A stretch of 64,000 bases of DNA. Origin: Mycolicibacterium aubagnense (GTDB taxonomy: Bacteria; Actinomycetota; Actinomycetes; Mycobacteriales; Mycobacteriaceae). The stretch covers positions 2,914,001-2,978,000 of the forward strand of contig NZ_AP022577.1 in NCBI RefSeq assembly GCF_010730955.1, in the 5' to 3' direction. Position 1 is the first letter of the stretch; each line of letters starts with the position of its first letter. Below are positions 8,671 through 49,147 of the stretch, piece by piece. The position numbers were made by a program, and so were the translations under genes. Under the pieces are notes generated by a model. The model saw only the letters and a list, made by a program, of their open reading frames with translations. It did no database searches and was not told the origin of the DNA.

Positions 8671-9723
8671 ATGAGCGACATGGCCCGCGACCTAGCCGTA
8701 GCCGACTACGAACGCTTCGCGCGTGTCGCGCTTCCGCAGTACCAGCTCGACTCGGCGACAGTCACGCTGCTCAGCTATTCGGAGAACGGGACGTTCCTCA
8801 TCGAATCGGAGGCCGCGACCGGCACCGAAGCGGGCCCGCAGCGTCAGGTCCTGCGCGTGCACCGGCCCGGATACCACTCGCTGGCCGCGATCGAATCCGA
8901 ACTCGACTGGATGGAAAGCCTGCGGGCCGACTCCGCCATCACGACGCCCCAGGTGATCCCCGCTCCCGACGGCCGGCGCGTGGTGGAGGCCCGCATCGGC
9001 GACGAGGTCTACCTGGTCGACATGTTCACCTTCGTCGAGGGCACCATCGCCGAGGACGATGCCTCGGACATCAGCTTCAGCGAGCTGGGCGCGATCACCG
9101 CGACGCTCCACGAGCACGTCCAGCGCTGGCAGCGACCGGAGACCTTCACGCGGTTCCGCTGGGATCTGGACACGATGCTCGGCGCCGCCGGCCGCTGGGG
9201 CAACTGGCGTGACGCCCCGGCGCTCAGCGCCGAAGACGCCACGATCATCGAAGAGGCCGAACGCAAGGTCATCGAGCGGCTCACGGAATACGGCATGGGG
9301 CCCGAGCGCTTCGGGCTGGTCCACGCCGACCTACGGATGTCCAACCTGATGGTCCACGACGGCAAGATCACCGTCATCGACTTCGACGACTGCGGCTGGT
9401 CGTGGTACCTCGCCGATCTCGGTGCCGTGGTGTCGTTCGTCGAGGACACCCCCGACGCCGCGCGCATCATCGACGAATGGCTCGCCGGCTACCGCAGCGT
9501 CCGGGACCTCCCCGCCGCCGACCTCGTCGAGATCCCCACGTTCGTCATGCTGCGCCGGCTGATGCTGACGGCCTGGATCGGCAGCCATCCAGAATCGGGA
9601 CCGGCACAGACACTCGGGCACCGATACGCCGCCGGCACTGCACAATTGGCACAGGCCTACCTCACCGACCCGTCGTGGTTCCGGGTCGATGTTCCTGCCG
9701 CCGCTCCGACTCTCACCCACTGA
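8671..9723 (+). CDS. Phosphotransferase-family small-molecule kinase (amino-alcohol / hydroxylysine kinase-like)
   Basis: A 350-residue protein of the aminoglycoside/choline kinase fold. The Brenner motif HADLRMSNL (H218, D220, N225) and the metal-binding Asp in VIDFDD (D237) are both present, followed by LADLGAV. ATG at 8671 has a good GGAG site; the GTG at 8635 would only add a short unsupported extension. Relatives phosphorylate hydroxyl groups of choline, ethanolamine, hydroxylysine or antibiotics. Facing a permease and a phospho-lyase-like PLP enzyme, and followed by an SDR and a GntR regulator, a catabolic amino-alcohol kinase is more likely than antibiotic resistance. Confidence 0.75.
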   Translation: MSDMARDLAVADYERFARVALPQYQLDSATVTLLSYSENGTFLIESEAATGTEAGPQRQVLRVHRPGYHSLAAIESELDWMESLRADSAITTPQVIPAPDGRRVVEARIGDEVYLVDMFTFVEGTIAEDDASDISFSELGAITATLHEHVQRWQRPETFTRFRWDLDTMLGAAGRWGNWRDAPALSAEDATIIEEAERKVIERLTEYGMGPERFGLVHADLRMSNLMVHDGKITVIDFDDCGWSWYLADLGAVVSFVEDTPDAARIIDEWLAGYRSVRDLPAADLVEIPTFVMLRRLMLTAWIGSHPESGPAQTLGHRYAAGTAQLAQAYLTDPSWFRVDVPAAAPTLTH

Positions 9724-9738
9724 CAGGACACGCGCACC

Positions 9739-10515
9739 ATGTTCGATCTCGCCAACAAGAACGTCGTCGTCACCGGCGCCACCAAGGGCATCGGCTACGG
9801 CATCGCCGCCGTCTTCGCCACCGCGGGGGCCAACGTCGCCGTCGCCGCCCGGTCGCCGCACGACCTCGATACCGCGGTCGCCGGCCTCGACGGGCTCGGG
9901 TCCGGCAAAGTCATCGGCGTCTCCGTCGACGTCGCTGATCCCCGGTCCTGTCAGGCCATGGCCGAGGCCGCCGTCGACGCCTTCGGCGGTATCGACGTCC
10001 TGTGCGCCAACGCCGGCATCTTCCCCGAGGCGCCACTGGCCACCATGACGCCCGACGACCTGGCCACCGTGCTCGACGTCAACGTCAAGGGCACCATCTA
10101 CAGCGTGCAGGCCTGCCTCGACGCGCTGGCCGGCAGCGGTGCCGGACGCATCGTCATCACGTCGTCGATCACCGGCCCGGTCACCGGCTTCCCCGGCTGG
10201 TCGCACTACGGTGCGTCCAAGGCCGCCCAGCTGGGCTTCATGCGGACGGCCGCAATCGAACTCGCGGCCAAGCGCATCACCGTCAACGCCATCCTGCCCG
10301 GGAACATCCTCACCGAGGGACTGCAGGAGATGGGCGAGGACTACATCGCCGGCATGGCCCGTTCCATCCCGGCCGGCACGCTGGGCACTCCCGAAGACAT
10401 CGGCCACCTCGCCGCGTTCCTCGCCAGCGACGAGGCCCGCTATCTCACGGGGCAGGCCATCGTGGTCGACGGCGGGCAAATCCTGCCCGAATCCCTGGAC
10501 GCTCTCGCCGGGTGA
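9739..10515 (+). CDS. SDR-family oxidoreductase
   Basis: A 258-residue classical short-chain dehydrogenase/reductase. The cofactor motif TGATKGIG (12-19), NAG (91-93), N115 and the catalytic S143, Y157, K161 (YGASK) are all present. An arginine at 38 (AARSP) after the second strand suggests NADP(H) preference. It starts 15 bases after the kinase stop, so the two should be co-transcribed. It most resembles FabG-like reductases, a class too broad for substrate assignment. In this operon it may oxidise an alcohol substrate or reduce the aldehyde intermediate. No aldehyde dehydrogenase is present in the window, so the route from aldehyde to the acid used by the ligase is not covered. Confidence 0.85.
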   Translation: MFDLANKNVVVTGATKGIGYGIAAVFATAGANVAVAARSPHDLDTAVAGLDGLGSGKVIGVSVDVADPRSCQAMAEAAVDAFGGIDVLCANAGIFPEAPLATMTPDDLATVLDVNVKGTIYSVQACLDALAGSGAGRIVITSSITGPVTGFPGWSHYGASKAAQLGFMRTAAIELAAKRITVNAILPGNILTEGLQEMGEDYIAGMARSIPAGTLGTPEDIGHLAAFLASDEARYLTGQAIVVDGGQILPESLDALAG

Positions 10516-10530
10516 CGGTCGGTCGGTACG

Positions 10531-11325
10531 GTGAACCACATGGACGAGTCCGAGGGCGGCCCGGTAGCCGAGGATGTGCGGCGCCGCATCGTCAGCATGC
10601 TCGACGCCGGCACGCTTCGCCCGGGTGACCGCCTCGGCTCCGAACGTGAGATGGCCGAGCAATTCGCGGTGTCCCGCGCGACCCTGCGCAGTGCGCTCGT
10701 CCCCCTGAGCCGCGCCGGGATCCTGGAGCGGCGCAGCGGGCGCGCGGGCGGCACGTTCATCAAGACCGTTCTCGTGGAACGCAACGTCGCCGAGCTGTCC
10801 GGCCTGCCGAACCGGCTGAGGCAGGGCGGGCACTCCACCACGCGCAGCCGGGTGCTCGCCACGGCCCTGCGCGGAGCGACAGCCATCGAGGCACAGCGCC
10901 TGGGGGTCAAGCCCGACACCGAACTCGTCGTCGTGCAGCGGTTGCGCTACGCCGACGGCTTCCCGCTGTCGGTCGACTGCGCGCACTTCCCCGCCGACCG
11001 GGTGCCCGACCTGCTGGAGCAGCCCCTCGGCGGCTCGCTCTACGACATCCTGGCTGTCCGTTACGATCTCGCGCCCGTGACGTCGGTCGAGAGCATCGAG
11101 GTCGTCAGCGCCAACCCCCGTGAAGCTGCTTGGCTCGAAATCCCCACGCGCACTCCCCTACTGGCGATGACGCGGGTTGCCTCGGACGCCGGCGGTCAGC
11201 CGTTCGAATACTCCGAAGACCTGTTCCGGGCCGACCGGGTCCGGCTCGTCGCCAAGACCTCCGCGCTGGCCGAGCGCGAAACCCTCGGTACCGACGGCCG
11301 CGTCGAGCTCACCGTCACGGCGTAA
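10531..11325 (+). CDS. GntR-family transcriptional regulator with UTRA ligand domain
   Basis: A 264-residue regulator (261 if the ATG at 10540 is used). The N-terminal winged helix-turn-helix is clear: VAEDVRRRI, then RPGDRLGSEREMAEQFAVSR with LRSAL following. Residues from about 95 to the end form a UTRA effector domain of the HutC subfamily (RLRYADGFPLSVDCAHFP, then SLYDIL). UTRA regulators bind a small ligand resembling the pathway substrate. It starts 15 bases after the SDR and is the third gene of its operon. It probably autoregulates and also controls the divergent permease operon through the repeated sites in 8330-8670. Its 3' end overlaps the convergent mmpL gene by 11 bases. Confidence 0.85.
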   Translation: MNHMDESEGGPVAEDVRRRIVSMLDAGTLRPGDRLGSEREMAEQFAVSRATLRSALVPLSRAGILERRSGRAGGTFIKTVLVERNVAELSGLPNRLRQGGHSTTRSRVLATALRGATAIEAQRLGVKPDTELVVVQRLRYADGFPLSVDCAHFPADRVPDLLEQPLGGSLYDILAVRYDLAPVTSVESIEVVSANPREAAWLEIPTRTPLLAMTRVASDAGGQPFEYSEDLFRADRVRLVAKTSALAERETLGTDGRVELTVTA

Positions 11326-14259
11326 CGGTCGACCGACGCGACGGCCACCAGTTGTACTTGCCGACCAGCACGGCCAGCGCCGGCACCGTGACGGTGCGCA
11401 CGATCAGGGTGTCGATCAGCAGGCCGACGCCGATGATGAAGCCGCCCTGCACCATGGAGCCGATGCTGCTGAACAGCATGGCGAACATCGGTGCGGCGAA
11501 AATCATGCCGGCAGAGGTGATCACGCTGCCGGTGCTCCGTACGGTGCGGATGACGCCGGATCGGATGCCATGTGGGGATTCGTCGCGGATCCGTGAGATC
11601 AGCAGCATGTTGTAGTCCGCGCCGACCGCCACCAACACGATGAACGCCATACCCGGCGTGCTCGCCGCCATCGGTTGACCGCCGAGGATCTGCAACACGA
11701 TGACGCCGATACCGAGGGACGACAGGCACGAAAGAATCACGGTGCCAACGAGATACAGCGGTGCGACGACGGCCCGCAGCAGCAGCACCAGGATCAGGAA
11801 GACCACCACGACGGTCATCAGCACGATGTACCGCAGGTCCTTGTTGAAGTAGTCGCGCAGCTCCGCGTAGTACGGGGTCATGCCCGACATCGCGATCTTC
11901 GCGTCGGCCAGCGACGTATTGGCCTGCGCACCTTGTGCTGCCGCGAGGATCGCCTTGACCTGGTCCATGGCCTTGGTGTCATACGGATTCAGCTTGGACT
12001 CGACCAGGTACCGTGCCGAATGCCCATCCGGCGACATGAAAACCCTTGCCAGGTCTTTGAATTTGTCGTTGTCCAGGATTTCCGGCGAGATGTAAAAGCC
12101 CGCCGCGCCCGGCTCGGAGGCGTGCAGCTTCATCGCCAGCAGGAACGCCGAGGCGTGTGACAGGCCTTCGCCGAGCTGTTTGGTCTGGTCATCGAGGACA
12201 CGCAGCCCTTCGGCAATCTTCCGGCTGCCCTCGGCCAGCGCGTTGGCACCCTCCTGCAGGGACGCCATGTTCTGCTTCATCCCACTCGGGTTACTGCCCC
12301 CACCACTCCCGCCAAGGGACCGAAGGGCTTTCGCTGCCGCGTCCAGTGAGGGCTGCATCTTGTGCAGGCCATCGGACAGCCGTTGCAGCTGGTCCCGCTG
12401 GCCCGCGCAATCCGGATCACTGTCGCAGTTGGGGTTGTTCTTCCGCTGCTCCAGCAGTGCATCGGCCATGGCGACCATGTCCTGGAAATTCTGGCTACCC
12501 GAGCGCGGCGGGATGTTCGGCACGTCGCCGGAATTGCGCACAGCATCCAATTCCCGCTGCGCGTCCTGGAAGTCCTGCGAACTCTCCAGCTGGTCTTTGA
12601 TGCTCGCCATGCTCTTGTTCAGGCTGTCCATCACGCCCATGGTCTTGGTCAGCTGGGTGCGCACGGTAGCCAGGCTGTCGGCGAGCTTGCCGGCCCCACC
12701 GACCAGGGCCTCGCGTTGATCGACGCTGCCGGTGATCTTGTTGGTGGCCTCGGCGAGTTTGTCGCCGATCTCACCGGCCTGGAAACTCAGCGTGGCCTGT
12801 TCCAGCGGGGCACCGGTGGGCCGGGTGACGCCGCGGACGGCCGCGATGTCGGGCAACTGCGCGACGCGCTGTGCCATCTGCTCGAGGTCGGCCAGCCCTT
12901 TCGTCGTCCGCAGGTCGTGCGGCGACTGGACGAAAAGATATTGCGGTGCCGTCACACTCGCCGGGAAATGCCGCTCGATGGCGGCCATGCCGATGTTGCT
13001 CTCGGCCGTCGCAGGCAGCGCGGTGCGGGCGTCGTAGCTGGTGTGCAACCACGCCACCCCGGCGGCCAGCGCGATCAGCACGACCAGGCTGCCGACCAGA
13101 TGGACCACCGGGCGCCGCACGATGTTGATCCCGGACCGGTGCCAGAAGCGGCTGGTGAGTTCCTTCCGGGGCCTGGCCCAGCCGCGCCGTCCCACGAGCG
13201 TCAGGATCGCCGGCAGCAGCGTGATCGACGACAGGAACGCGACCGCGATCGTGACCGCCAGTGCCGGACCGGTCGTGGAAAAGACCTTGAGGCTCGTGAA
13301 ACTCATGCCCAGGAACGTCACCGCGACGGTGGCCGCGGACGCCGCGATCACCTTGCCGATGGCGGTCAGCGCCCGCGCCACCGCATCGTCGGAATCCAGT
13401 CCCTGCCGGAGATATTCGTGGTAGCGGCTGATCAGGAAGACGGCGTAGTCCACGCCGGCGCCGATCATCATGGCGCTCATGAAGACAACGGTCTGCTGCG
13501 AAATGGGCAGCCCCCACGTCGCCAGGGCCGCCACCCCCTGCGTCGCAGCGGCCTGCGAGACCGTGATGGTCGCCAGCGGCACCAGAATGGTGACGATATT
13601 GCGGTACACCACAAAGAGAATCAGCAGCACCATGCCGATGGTGGCTGTCTCGATGACCCGCAGATCACGCAACCCGAGTTGTTCACGTTCGGCGACGGTG
13701 GCGGTCAGGCCCGTCATGTGGTACTTGAGCGACGAGCCTGCTGTGTCTTGACCGACGGTGTGGTCGACGATGCCGACGACGCGCTTGTACGCCTCACTGG
13801 ATTCCGGTGACCCGAGCTCGCCACGGATACCGACGGGGATGAACCAGGCCTTGTTGTCCTTGCTGGCCAACACTTCTCGCATCGGCGGCTGGGAGATGAA
13901 GTCCTGCACCATCACGACGTCGGCCGTATCGCGGTGCAGGCTGTCGACCAGGGTGCGGTAGACGTCCTCGTCGGCTTTGGTCAAGCCGTTCTCGTCGGTG
14001 AGCACCACCAACGCGATGTTCTGGATTCCGGGTTCGTGGAACGCCGCCGTCATGTCCCGCGTCGCCGCCATCACCGCCGAGTTGCTCGGCAGCAGTTCCT
14101 GGTTGCGGTCGCTGGCCAGTTTCATCAACGGCGGGACGGCCACCGACAACGCCACGACGAGCAGCAGCCAGGCGCCGATCACCGCCCACGGCCGACGCAG
14201 CACCACCCGCGCCAGCAGCTCGAAAGCCCCGGCGAACACGCCCTTGCCCGACCGAACTT

Positions 14260-14263
<4 letters not shown>
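11315..14263 (-). CDS. MmpL-family RND transporter coupled to the NRPS
   Basis: A 982-residue MmpL protein with the usual two-half layout of 12 membrane segments. The proton-relay Asp-Tyr pairs are present in both halves: D272-Y273 ([11 protein letters not shown]) and D883-Y884 ([11 protein letters not shown]). Residues from about 500 to 690 of the second periplasmic loop are Gln/Lys/Leu-rich and look like the long coiled-coil hairpin of MmpL4/5-type proteins, including a Cys pair in [12 protein letters not shown] at 14263 overlaps the NRPS stop (GTGA, 14260-14263), so translation is coupled and the NRPS product is its likely cargo. No MmpS accessory gene lies nearby, unlike the glycopeptidolipid MmpL4a/4b locus. 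Confidence 0.92.
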
Positions 14264-45537
<31,274 letters not shown>

Positions 45538-45580
45538 CCCGAAACCAGAAATGCCGAACTACCCCTGAATCACCGAGCGA

Positions 45581-45805
45581 TCAGAGCCGCTGCCCCACCG
45601 CCAGTCGGTCCCGCAAGCTCTTCGGCCGGATGTCCGTCCATTCCCGCTCGATGTACTCCAGGCACGAGGCACGGTCCGCCTCGCCAAAGACGACCCGCCA
45701 GCCCGCCGGAACGTCAGCAAACGTCGGCCACAGGCTGTGCTGCTCTTCGTCGTTGATCAGCACGAAGAAAGAACCATTGTCGTCATCGAACGGGTTGGTG
45801 CTCAT
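45581..45805 (-). CDS. MbtH-like NRPS accessory protein
   Basis: A 74-residue MbtH-family protein. It has [19 protein letters not shown], then HSLWPTF, VPAGW and the conserved Trp in EREWTDIRP. MbtH proteins bind A domains and are needed for adenylation by many actinobacterial synthetases. ATG at 45805 has a GGGAG site just upstream; the longer open frame has no support. It is first in the operon, 43 bases before the NRPS, so it is made with the synthetase it should activate. Confidence 0.95.
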   Translation of the reverse strand: MSTNPFDDDNGSFFVLINDEEQHSLWPTFADVPAGWRVVFGEADRASCLEYIEREWTDIRPKSLRDRLAVGQRL

Positions 45806-46135
45806 AGTGCTCCCAAAAGAATTGACGCTCAAGATAATTGGGCGTGGCGATTTCCGCCCGTCCCGTGGGCGAATGCTACATGCCCACACTATGTCCGCAA
45901 ACGGGCGTCAATAAACCAACCCCGGCGCGCCGCGATCGAGCAACCCATCCGAAATCCCCGATGCCGTAACGACTTTCGCGACATTCTTTGCCCGATGCCA
46001 ACGGCCGTACCGACTTCGCAGGGCAAACCCACCGTCCACCATTTCTGATAGTTAGCTGTACCGCCGAAAACGGGGCCCGAGCGCAAAAAGTGCGAATAAC
46101 CGCCGGACGGGATGTGGTTTCGACGCAGCGCAGAG
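45806..46135 (-). promoter_or_regulatory. Leader and promoter region of the mbtH-NRPS-mmpL operon
   Basis: This stretch between recR and mbtH has no gene and is less GC-rich than its surroundings. A plausible minus-strand promoter is TTGCGG (45895-45900) and TAGCAT (45873-45878) with a 16-base spacer and an extended TG, giving a leader of about 60 bases. Within the leader, TTGACGCTCAA (45822-45832) is an 11-base palindrome that could be an operator. A second inverted pair, CGCCC..GGGCG, lies near 45856-45872. No regulator gene sits beside the NRPS, so the controlling protein is unknown. Confidence 0.45.
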
Positions 46136-46219
46136 TCAGACCACCGCGGCCGAGCCGCGAATCAGACCACCGCGGCGAGCCGCGAATCAGACCACCGCGG
46201 CGAGCCGCGAATCAGACCA
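46136..46219. repeat. Three-copy 25/26-base tandem repeat after recR
   Basis: Copies at 46136-46161 (26 bases), 46162-46186 and 46187-46211 (25 bases each) begin TCAGACCACCGCGG. A fourth partial copy starts at 46212, where TCAGACCA is the end of recR including its stop. Each unit holds an inverted pair CGCGG-CGAG-CCGCG (CCGAG loop region in copy 1). The array marks the junction between core and NRPS locus, and may act as a stacked terminator. Confidence 0.8.
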
Positions 46220-46823
46220 TGGCACGGCGGCCGGCGAGGGCCCGGCCCAGCGTCAGCTCATCGGCGAATTCCAGGTCGCCACCCATCGGCAGACCCGACG
46301 CGATGCGCGTCACCGTCAGCCCCGGGATGTCCCGCAGCATGCGCACCAGGTACGTGGCAGTGGCCTCGCCCTCGGTGTTGGGGTCGGTCGCGATGATCAC
46401 CTCGACGATGTCCACGCCGTCGACCCGCTGCCCAATCCTGTTGAGCAGCTCACGAATTCGCAATTGCTCCGGCCCGACGCCGGACAGCGGATCGAGCGCC
46501 CCACCCAGGACGTGGTAGCGCCCGCGGAATTCGCGCGTGCGCTCCACCGCCTGGACGTCTTTGGGCTCCTCGACCACACACACCAGCGAGCCGTCGCGGC
46601 GCGGGTCGCTGCAGATGCGGCACCGGTCGTCGTCGGACACATTGCCGCACACCGCACAGAACTTGACGCCGTCGCGCACCCGGTTCAGCACCGCGGTCAG
46701 CCGGTCGATGTCCGGCGGCTCCACCGACAACAGGTGGAACGCGATGCGCTGGGCACTCTTCGGCCCGATACCCGGCAGCTTGCCGAGCTCGTCGATCAAA
46801 TCCTGTACTGGTCCTTCAAACAC
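46212..46823 (-). CDS. recR: Recombination protein RecR
   Basis: A 203-residue RecR, the usual length. An N-terminal helix-hairpin-helix ([17 protein letters not shown]), a C4 zinc finger (C56, C59, C68, C71) and a Toprim domain ([19 protein letters not shown]) are all present. RecR works with RecO/RecF to load RecA at single-strand gaps. GTG at 46823 is one base from the ybaB stop, the conserved recR-ybaB pairing. It is the last core gene before the NRPS locus. Confidence 0.97.
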   Translation of the reverse strand: MFEGPVQDLIDELGKLPGIGPKSAQRIAFHLLSVEPPDIDRLTAVLNRVRDGVKFCAVCGNVSDDDRCRICSDPRRDGSLVCVVEEPKDVQAVERTREFRGRYHVLGGALDPLSGVGPEQLRIRELLNRIGQRVDGVDIVEVIIATDPNTEGEATATYLVRMLRDIPGLTVTRIASGLPMGGDLEFADELTLGRALAGRRAMV

Positions 46824-46824
46824 A

Positions 46825-47157
46825 TCAGAACCCGGGCAGGCCCGTGCCCTGCATGCCGCCGGCCAGCGGGCCGAGGCGCTGCTGCGCCATCAAGGTCACC
46901 TGCTCGGAGGCGTCGCTCAGGGCACCCACGACGAGGTCCTGCAGCGTCTCGATGTCATTCGGGTCGACGACCTTGGGGTCGATGGTCAGCGCGGTGATCT
47001 CGCCGCTGCCCATCATGGTGACCTTGACCAGCCCACCGCCGGCCTGACCGACCACCGACGAGCTGGCCAGGGACTCCTGCGCAGCCATGAGCTGCTGCTG
47101 CATCTGCTGCGCCTGAGCGAGCAGCGCGGACATATCGGGCTGGCCACCGGGTTGCAT
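46825..47157 (-). CDS. YbaB/EbfC family nucleoid-associated protein
   Basis: A 110-residue protein with the Gln/Met-rich first helix ([12 protein letters not shown]), then [20 protein letters not shown], the YbaB/EbfC signature. Members form dimers that bind DNA. It has a GAGGGG ribosome site and lies directly upstream of recR, as in Rv3716c-Rv3715c. The C-terminal Gly/Pro tail is usual for actinobacterial members. Confidence 0.92.
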   Translation of the reverse strand: MQPGGQPDMSALLAQAQQMQQQLMAAQESLASSSVVGQAGGGLVKVTMMGSGEITALTIDPKVVDPNDIETLQDLVVGALSDASEQVTLMAQQRLGPLAGGMQGTGLPGF

Positions 47158-47246
47158 GAGGATCCCCTCGGGTTTCGATGATCGGGTGTGCGCGCCAGCC
47201 TAGTCGCCCGGCGCCATCGCCGGGCGACGGGCGCGCCGTCGGGCAG

Positions 47247-47684
47247 TTAGCCCTCGACAACCTTCTTAAGGTTGCCCAGCACCTCGTCCTGAATCTTGCG
47301 CAGACCCAGCGGCGCGAAGGTCTTCTCGAAGAAGCCGCCGATGCCACCGGCACCCTGCCACGCGGTCTTGACGGTGACGGTCGAACCGGTGCCGGCCGGG
47401 GCAACGGTCCAGGTGGTCACCATCGACGAGTTGGCGTCCTTCTCGATGACGCTCTTGCCTGCGACGTCGACCGTGGCCTTGACCTCACGCGAGCGCTTCT
47501 TGGTGGCCTGCAGTTTCCACGTCGCGACGGTGCCGGCACCCTGTCCGCCTTCGAGCACCTGGTAGCCGCTGTAGTTCGACGAGAGGATCTTCGGGCGCAC
47601 GGTCTGGTAGTCGGCGACCGCCTCGAGCACCTTCTCCGGCTCGGCGAGAATCAACACGGTGCTGGACGCACTGACCTGTCCCAT
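47247..47684 (-). CDS. SRPBCC-family protein (Rv3718c-like)
   Basis: A 145-residue single-domain SRPBCC (START/polyketide cyclase-like) protein: VSASSTVLILAEPEKVLEAV at the N-terminus, alternating beta strands, and a long C-terminal helix (FEKTFAPLGLRKIQDEVL). Such folds bind hydrophobic ligands; the ligand is unknown. In M. tuberculosis the counterpart is Rv3718c, separated from ybaB by the amidase gene Rv3717. Here only 89 bases separate the two. Confidence 0.85.
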   Translation of the reverse strand: MGQVSASSTVLILAEPEKVLEAVADYQTVRPKILSSNYSGYQVLEGGQGAGTVATWKLQATKKRSREVKATVDVAGKSVIEKDANSSMVTTWTVAPAGTGSTVTVKTAWQGAGGIGGFFEKTFAPLGLRKIQDEVLGNLKKVVEG

Positions 47685-47720
47685 CAGGCAAAACTCCTGT
47701 TCGTGGCTTCACTGGTGCGG

Positions 47721-47758
47721 TCGCGAGGACCGCGGTCTCGGTCTAGCGTATATGTGTG
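47721..47758 (+). promoter_or_regulatory. Probable leaderless promoter of bfaA
   Basis: TAGCGT at 47744-47749 fits a mycobacterial -10 box and puts transcription start at about 47756, the first base of the GTG start codon. No Shine-Dalgarno precedes the GTG. The -35 region is weak (TCGCGA at 47721). Leaderless genes are common in mycobacteria; the assignment is inferred from spacing alone. Confidence 0.4.
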
Positions 47759-49147
47759 ACCGCTGTCGCGACCGACGCGACGACCGCCCACGAGGCGGCC
47801 GTGCAGCGACTCGTGGACAGCTACCGCGCCATCCCGCAGGGTGCGACGGTGCGACTGGCGAAACCGACATCGAACCTGTTCCGCGCCCGGTCACGCACCA
47901 AGACCAAGGGTCTGGACGTCTCCGGGCTTGATGGTGTCCTCGCCGTCGACACCGAGTCCCGTACCGCCGACGTCCAGGGCATGTGCACCTACGAGACGCT
48001 GGTGGCGGCGACGCTGCCGTTCGGCTTGGCGCCGATGGTCGTTCCGCAACTCAAGACCATCACCCTCGGGGGCGCCGTCACCGGGCTGGGCATCGAGTCG
48101 ACGTCCTTCCGCAACGGCCTGCCGCACGAGTCCGTGCTGGAACTGGACATCCTCACCGGAGCCGGCGAACTGATCCGGGCGTCCCCGCACACCCATTCCG
48201 ACCTGTTCTACGCCTTCCCGAATTCCTATGGCACGCTGGGCTATTCGGTGCGGCTACGGATCGAGCTGGAACCCGTGCGACCGTTCGTCAAGCTGAGACA
48301 CCTGCGCTTCCACCGGCTCACCGATCTGGTCGGCGAGCTGCAGCGGATCCTCGACACCGGCGGCCATGACGGCGTCCGCGTCGACTATCTCGACGGCGTC
48401 GTCTTCGGCCCCGATGAGAGCTACCTGTGTCTGGGAATGAAGACCGGGACGGACGGTCCGGTCAGCGATTACACCGGACAGCGCATCTTCTACCGGTCCA
48501 TCCGGCACGACTCCGGCGAACAGCAAGACCGGCTGACCACCCAGGACTATCTCTGGCGCTGGGACACCGACTGGTTCTGGTGTTCCGAGGCCTTCGGCGC
48601 GCAGCGTCCGCTCGTCCGGCGGTTGTGGCCCCGGCGGTACCGGCGCAGCAGCGTGTACTGGAAGCTGGTCGGCCTGGACCAGCGCTTCCACATCGCCGAC
48701 CGGATCGAGCGGCGCAGCATCTTTGCCCCGGAGCAGCCCCTGCGCGAGCGGGTGGTGCAGGACGTCGAGGTGCCGGTCGAGCGCGTCGTCGACTTTCTCG
48801 AGTGGTTTCTCGAGCGGGTGCCCATCACCCCGATCTGGTTGTGCCCGTTGCGGTTACGCGGTGACACCGGGTGGCCGCTGTATCCGATCCAGCCCCACTG
48901 CAACTACGTCAACGTCGGGTTCTGGTCATCGGTACCGGCCGGCCGGGAGGCCGGGGAGACGAACCGGTTGATCGAGAGCAAGGTCGACGACTGCGGCGGC
49001 CACAAATCCCTGTACTCCGAATCGTTCTATTCGCCCGAGGATTTCGACAGGCGTTACGGCGGCGCGGAGTACCGGAAGGTCAAGGACGTTTACGACCCCG
49101 AATCGCGGCTACTAGGTCTCTATGAGAAGGCGGTACAAGGGCAATGA
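47756..49147 (+). CDS. bfaA: FAD-dependent oxidoreductase for 10-methyl fatty acid synthesis
   Basis: A 463-residue FAD-binding oxidoreductase of the DWARF24/alkyl-DHAP family, syntenic with Rv3719. The FAD domain includes PMVVPQLKTITLGGAVTG and the C-terminal half is family specific. In mycobacteria BfaA reduces the 10-methylene fatty acyl chain made by BfaB, giving tuberculostearic acid. The stop overlaps the bfaB start (ATGA, 49144-49147). GTG at 47756 is the only sensible start and the message may be leaderless. Confidence 0.85.
   Translation: MTAVATDATTAHEAAVQRLVDSYRAIPQGATVRLAKPTSNLFRARSRTKTKGLDVSGLDGVLAVDTESRTADVQGMCTYETLVAATLPFGLAPMVVPQLKTITLGGAVTGLGIESTSFRNGLPHESVLELDILTGAGELIRASPHTHSDLFYAFPNSYGTLGYSVRLRIELEPVRPFVKLRHLRFHRLTDLVGELQRILDTGGHDGVRVDYLDGVVFGPDESYLCLGMKTGTDGPVSDYTGQRIFYRSIRHDSGEQQDRLTTQDYLWRWDTDWFWCSEAFGAQRPLVRRLWPRRYRRSSVYWKLVGLDQRFHIADRIERRSIFAPEQPLRERVVQDVEVPVERVVDFLEWFLERVPITPIWLCPLRLRGDTGWPLYPIQPHCNYVNVGFWSSVPAGREAGETNRLIESKVDDCGGHKSLYSESFYSPEDFDRRYGGAEYRKVKDVYDPESRLLGLYEKAVQGQ

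Noticed and set aside
8671..9723. Aminoglycoside resistance phosphotransferase
   Set aside because: The fold matches, but the operon partners are a permease, PLP enzyme and GntR regulator, which point to catabolism.
9331..10986. A 551-codon minus-strand open frame opposite kinase, SDR and GntR
   Set aside because: All three plus-strand genes have intact family motifs and operon spacing; the antisense translation is low-complexity Gly/Asp/Arg.
46136..46219. A CRISPR array
   Set aside because: The repeats are contiguous with no spacers and there are no cas genes; it is a plain tandem repeat.
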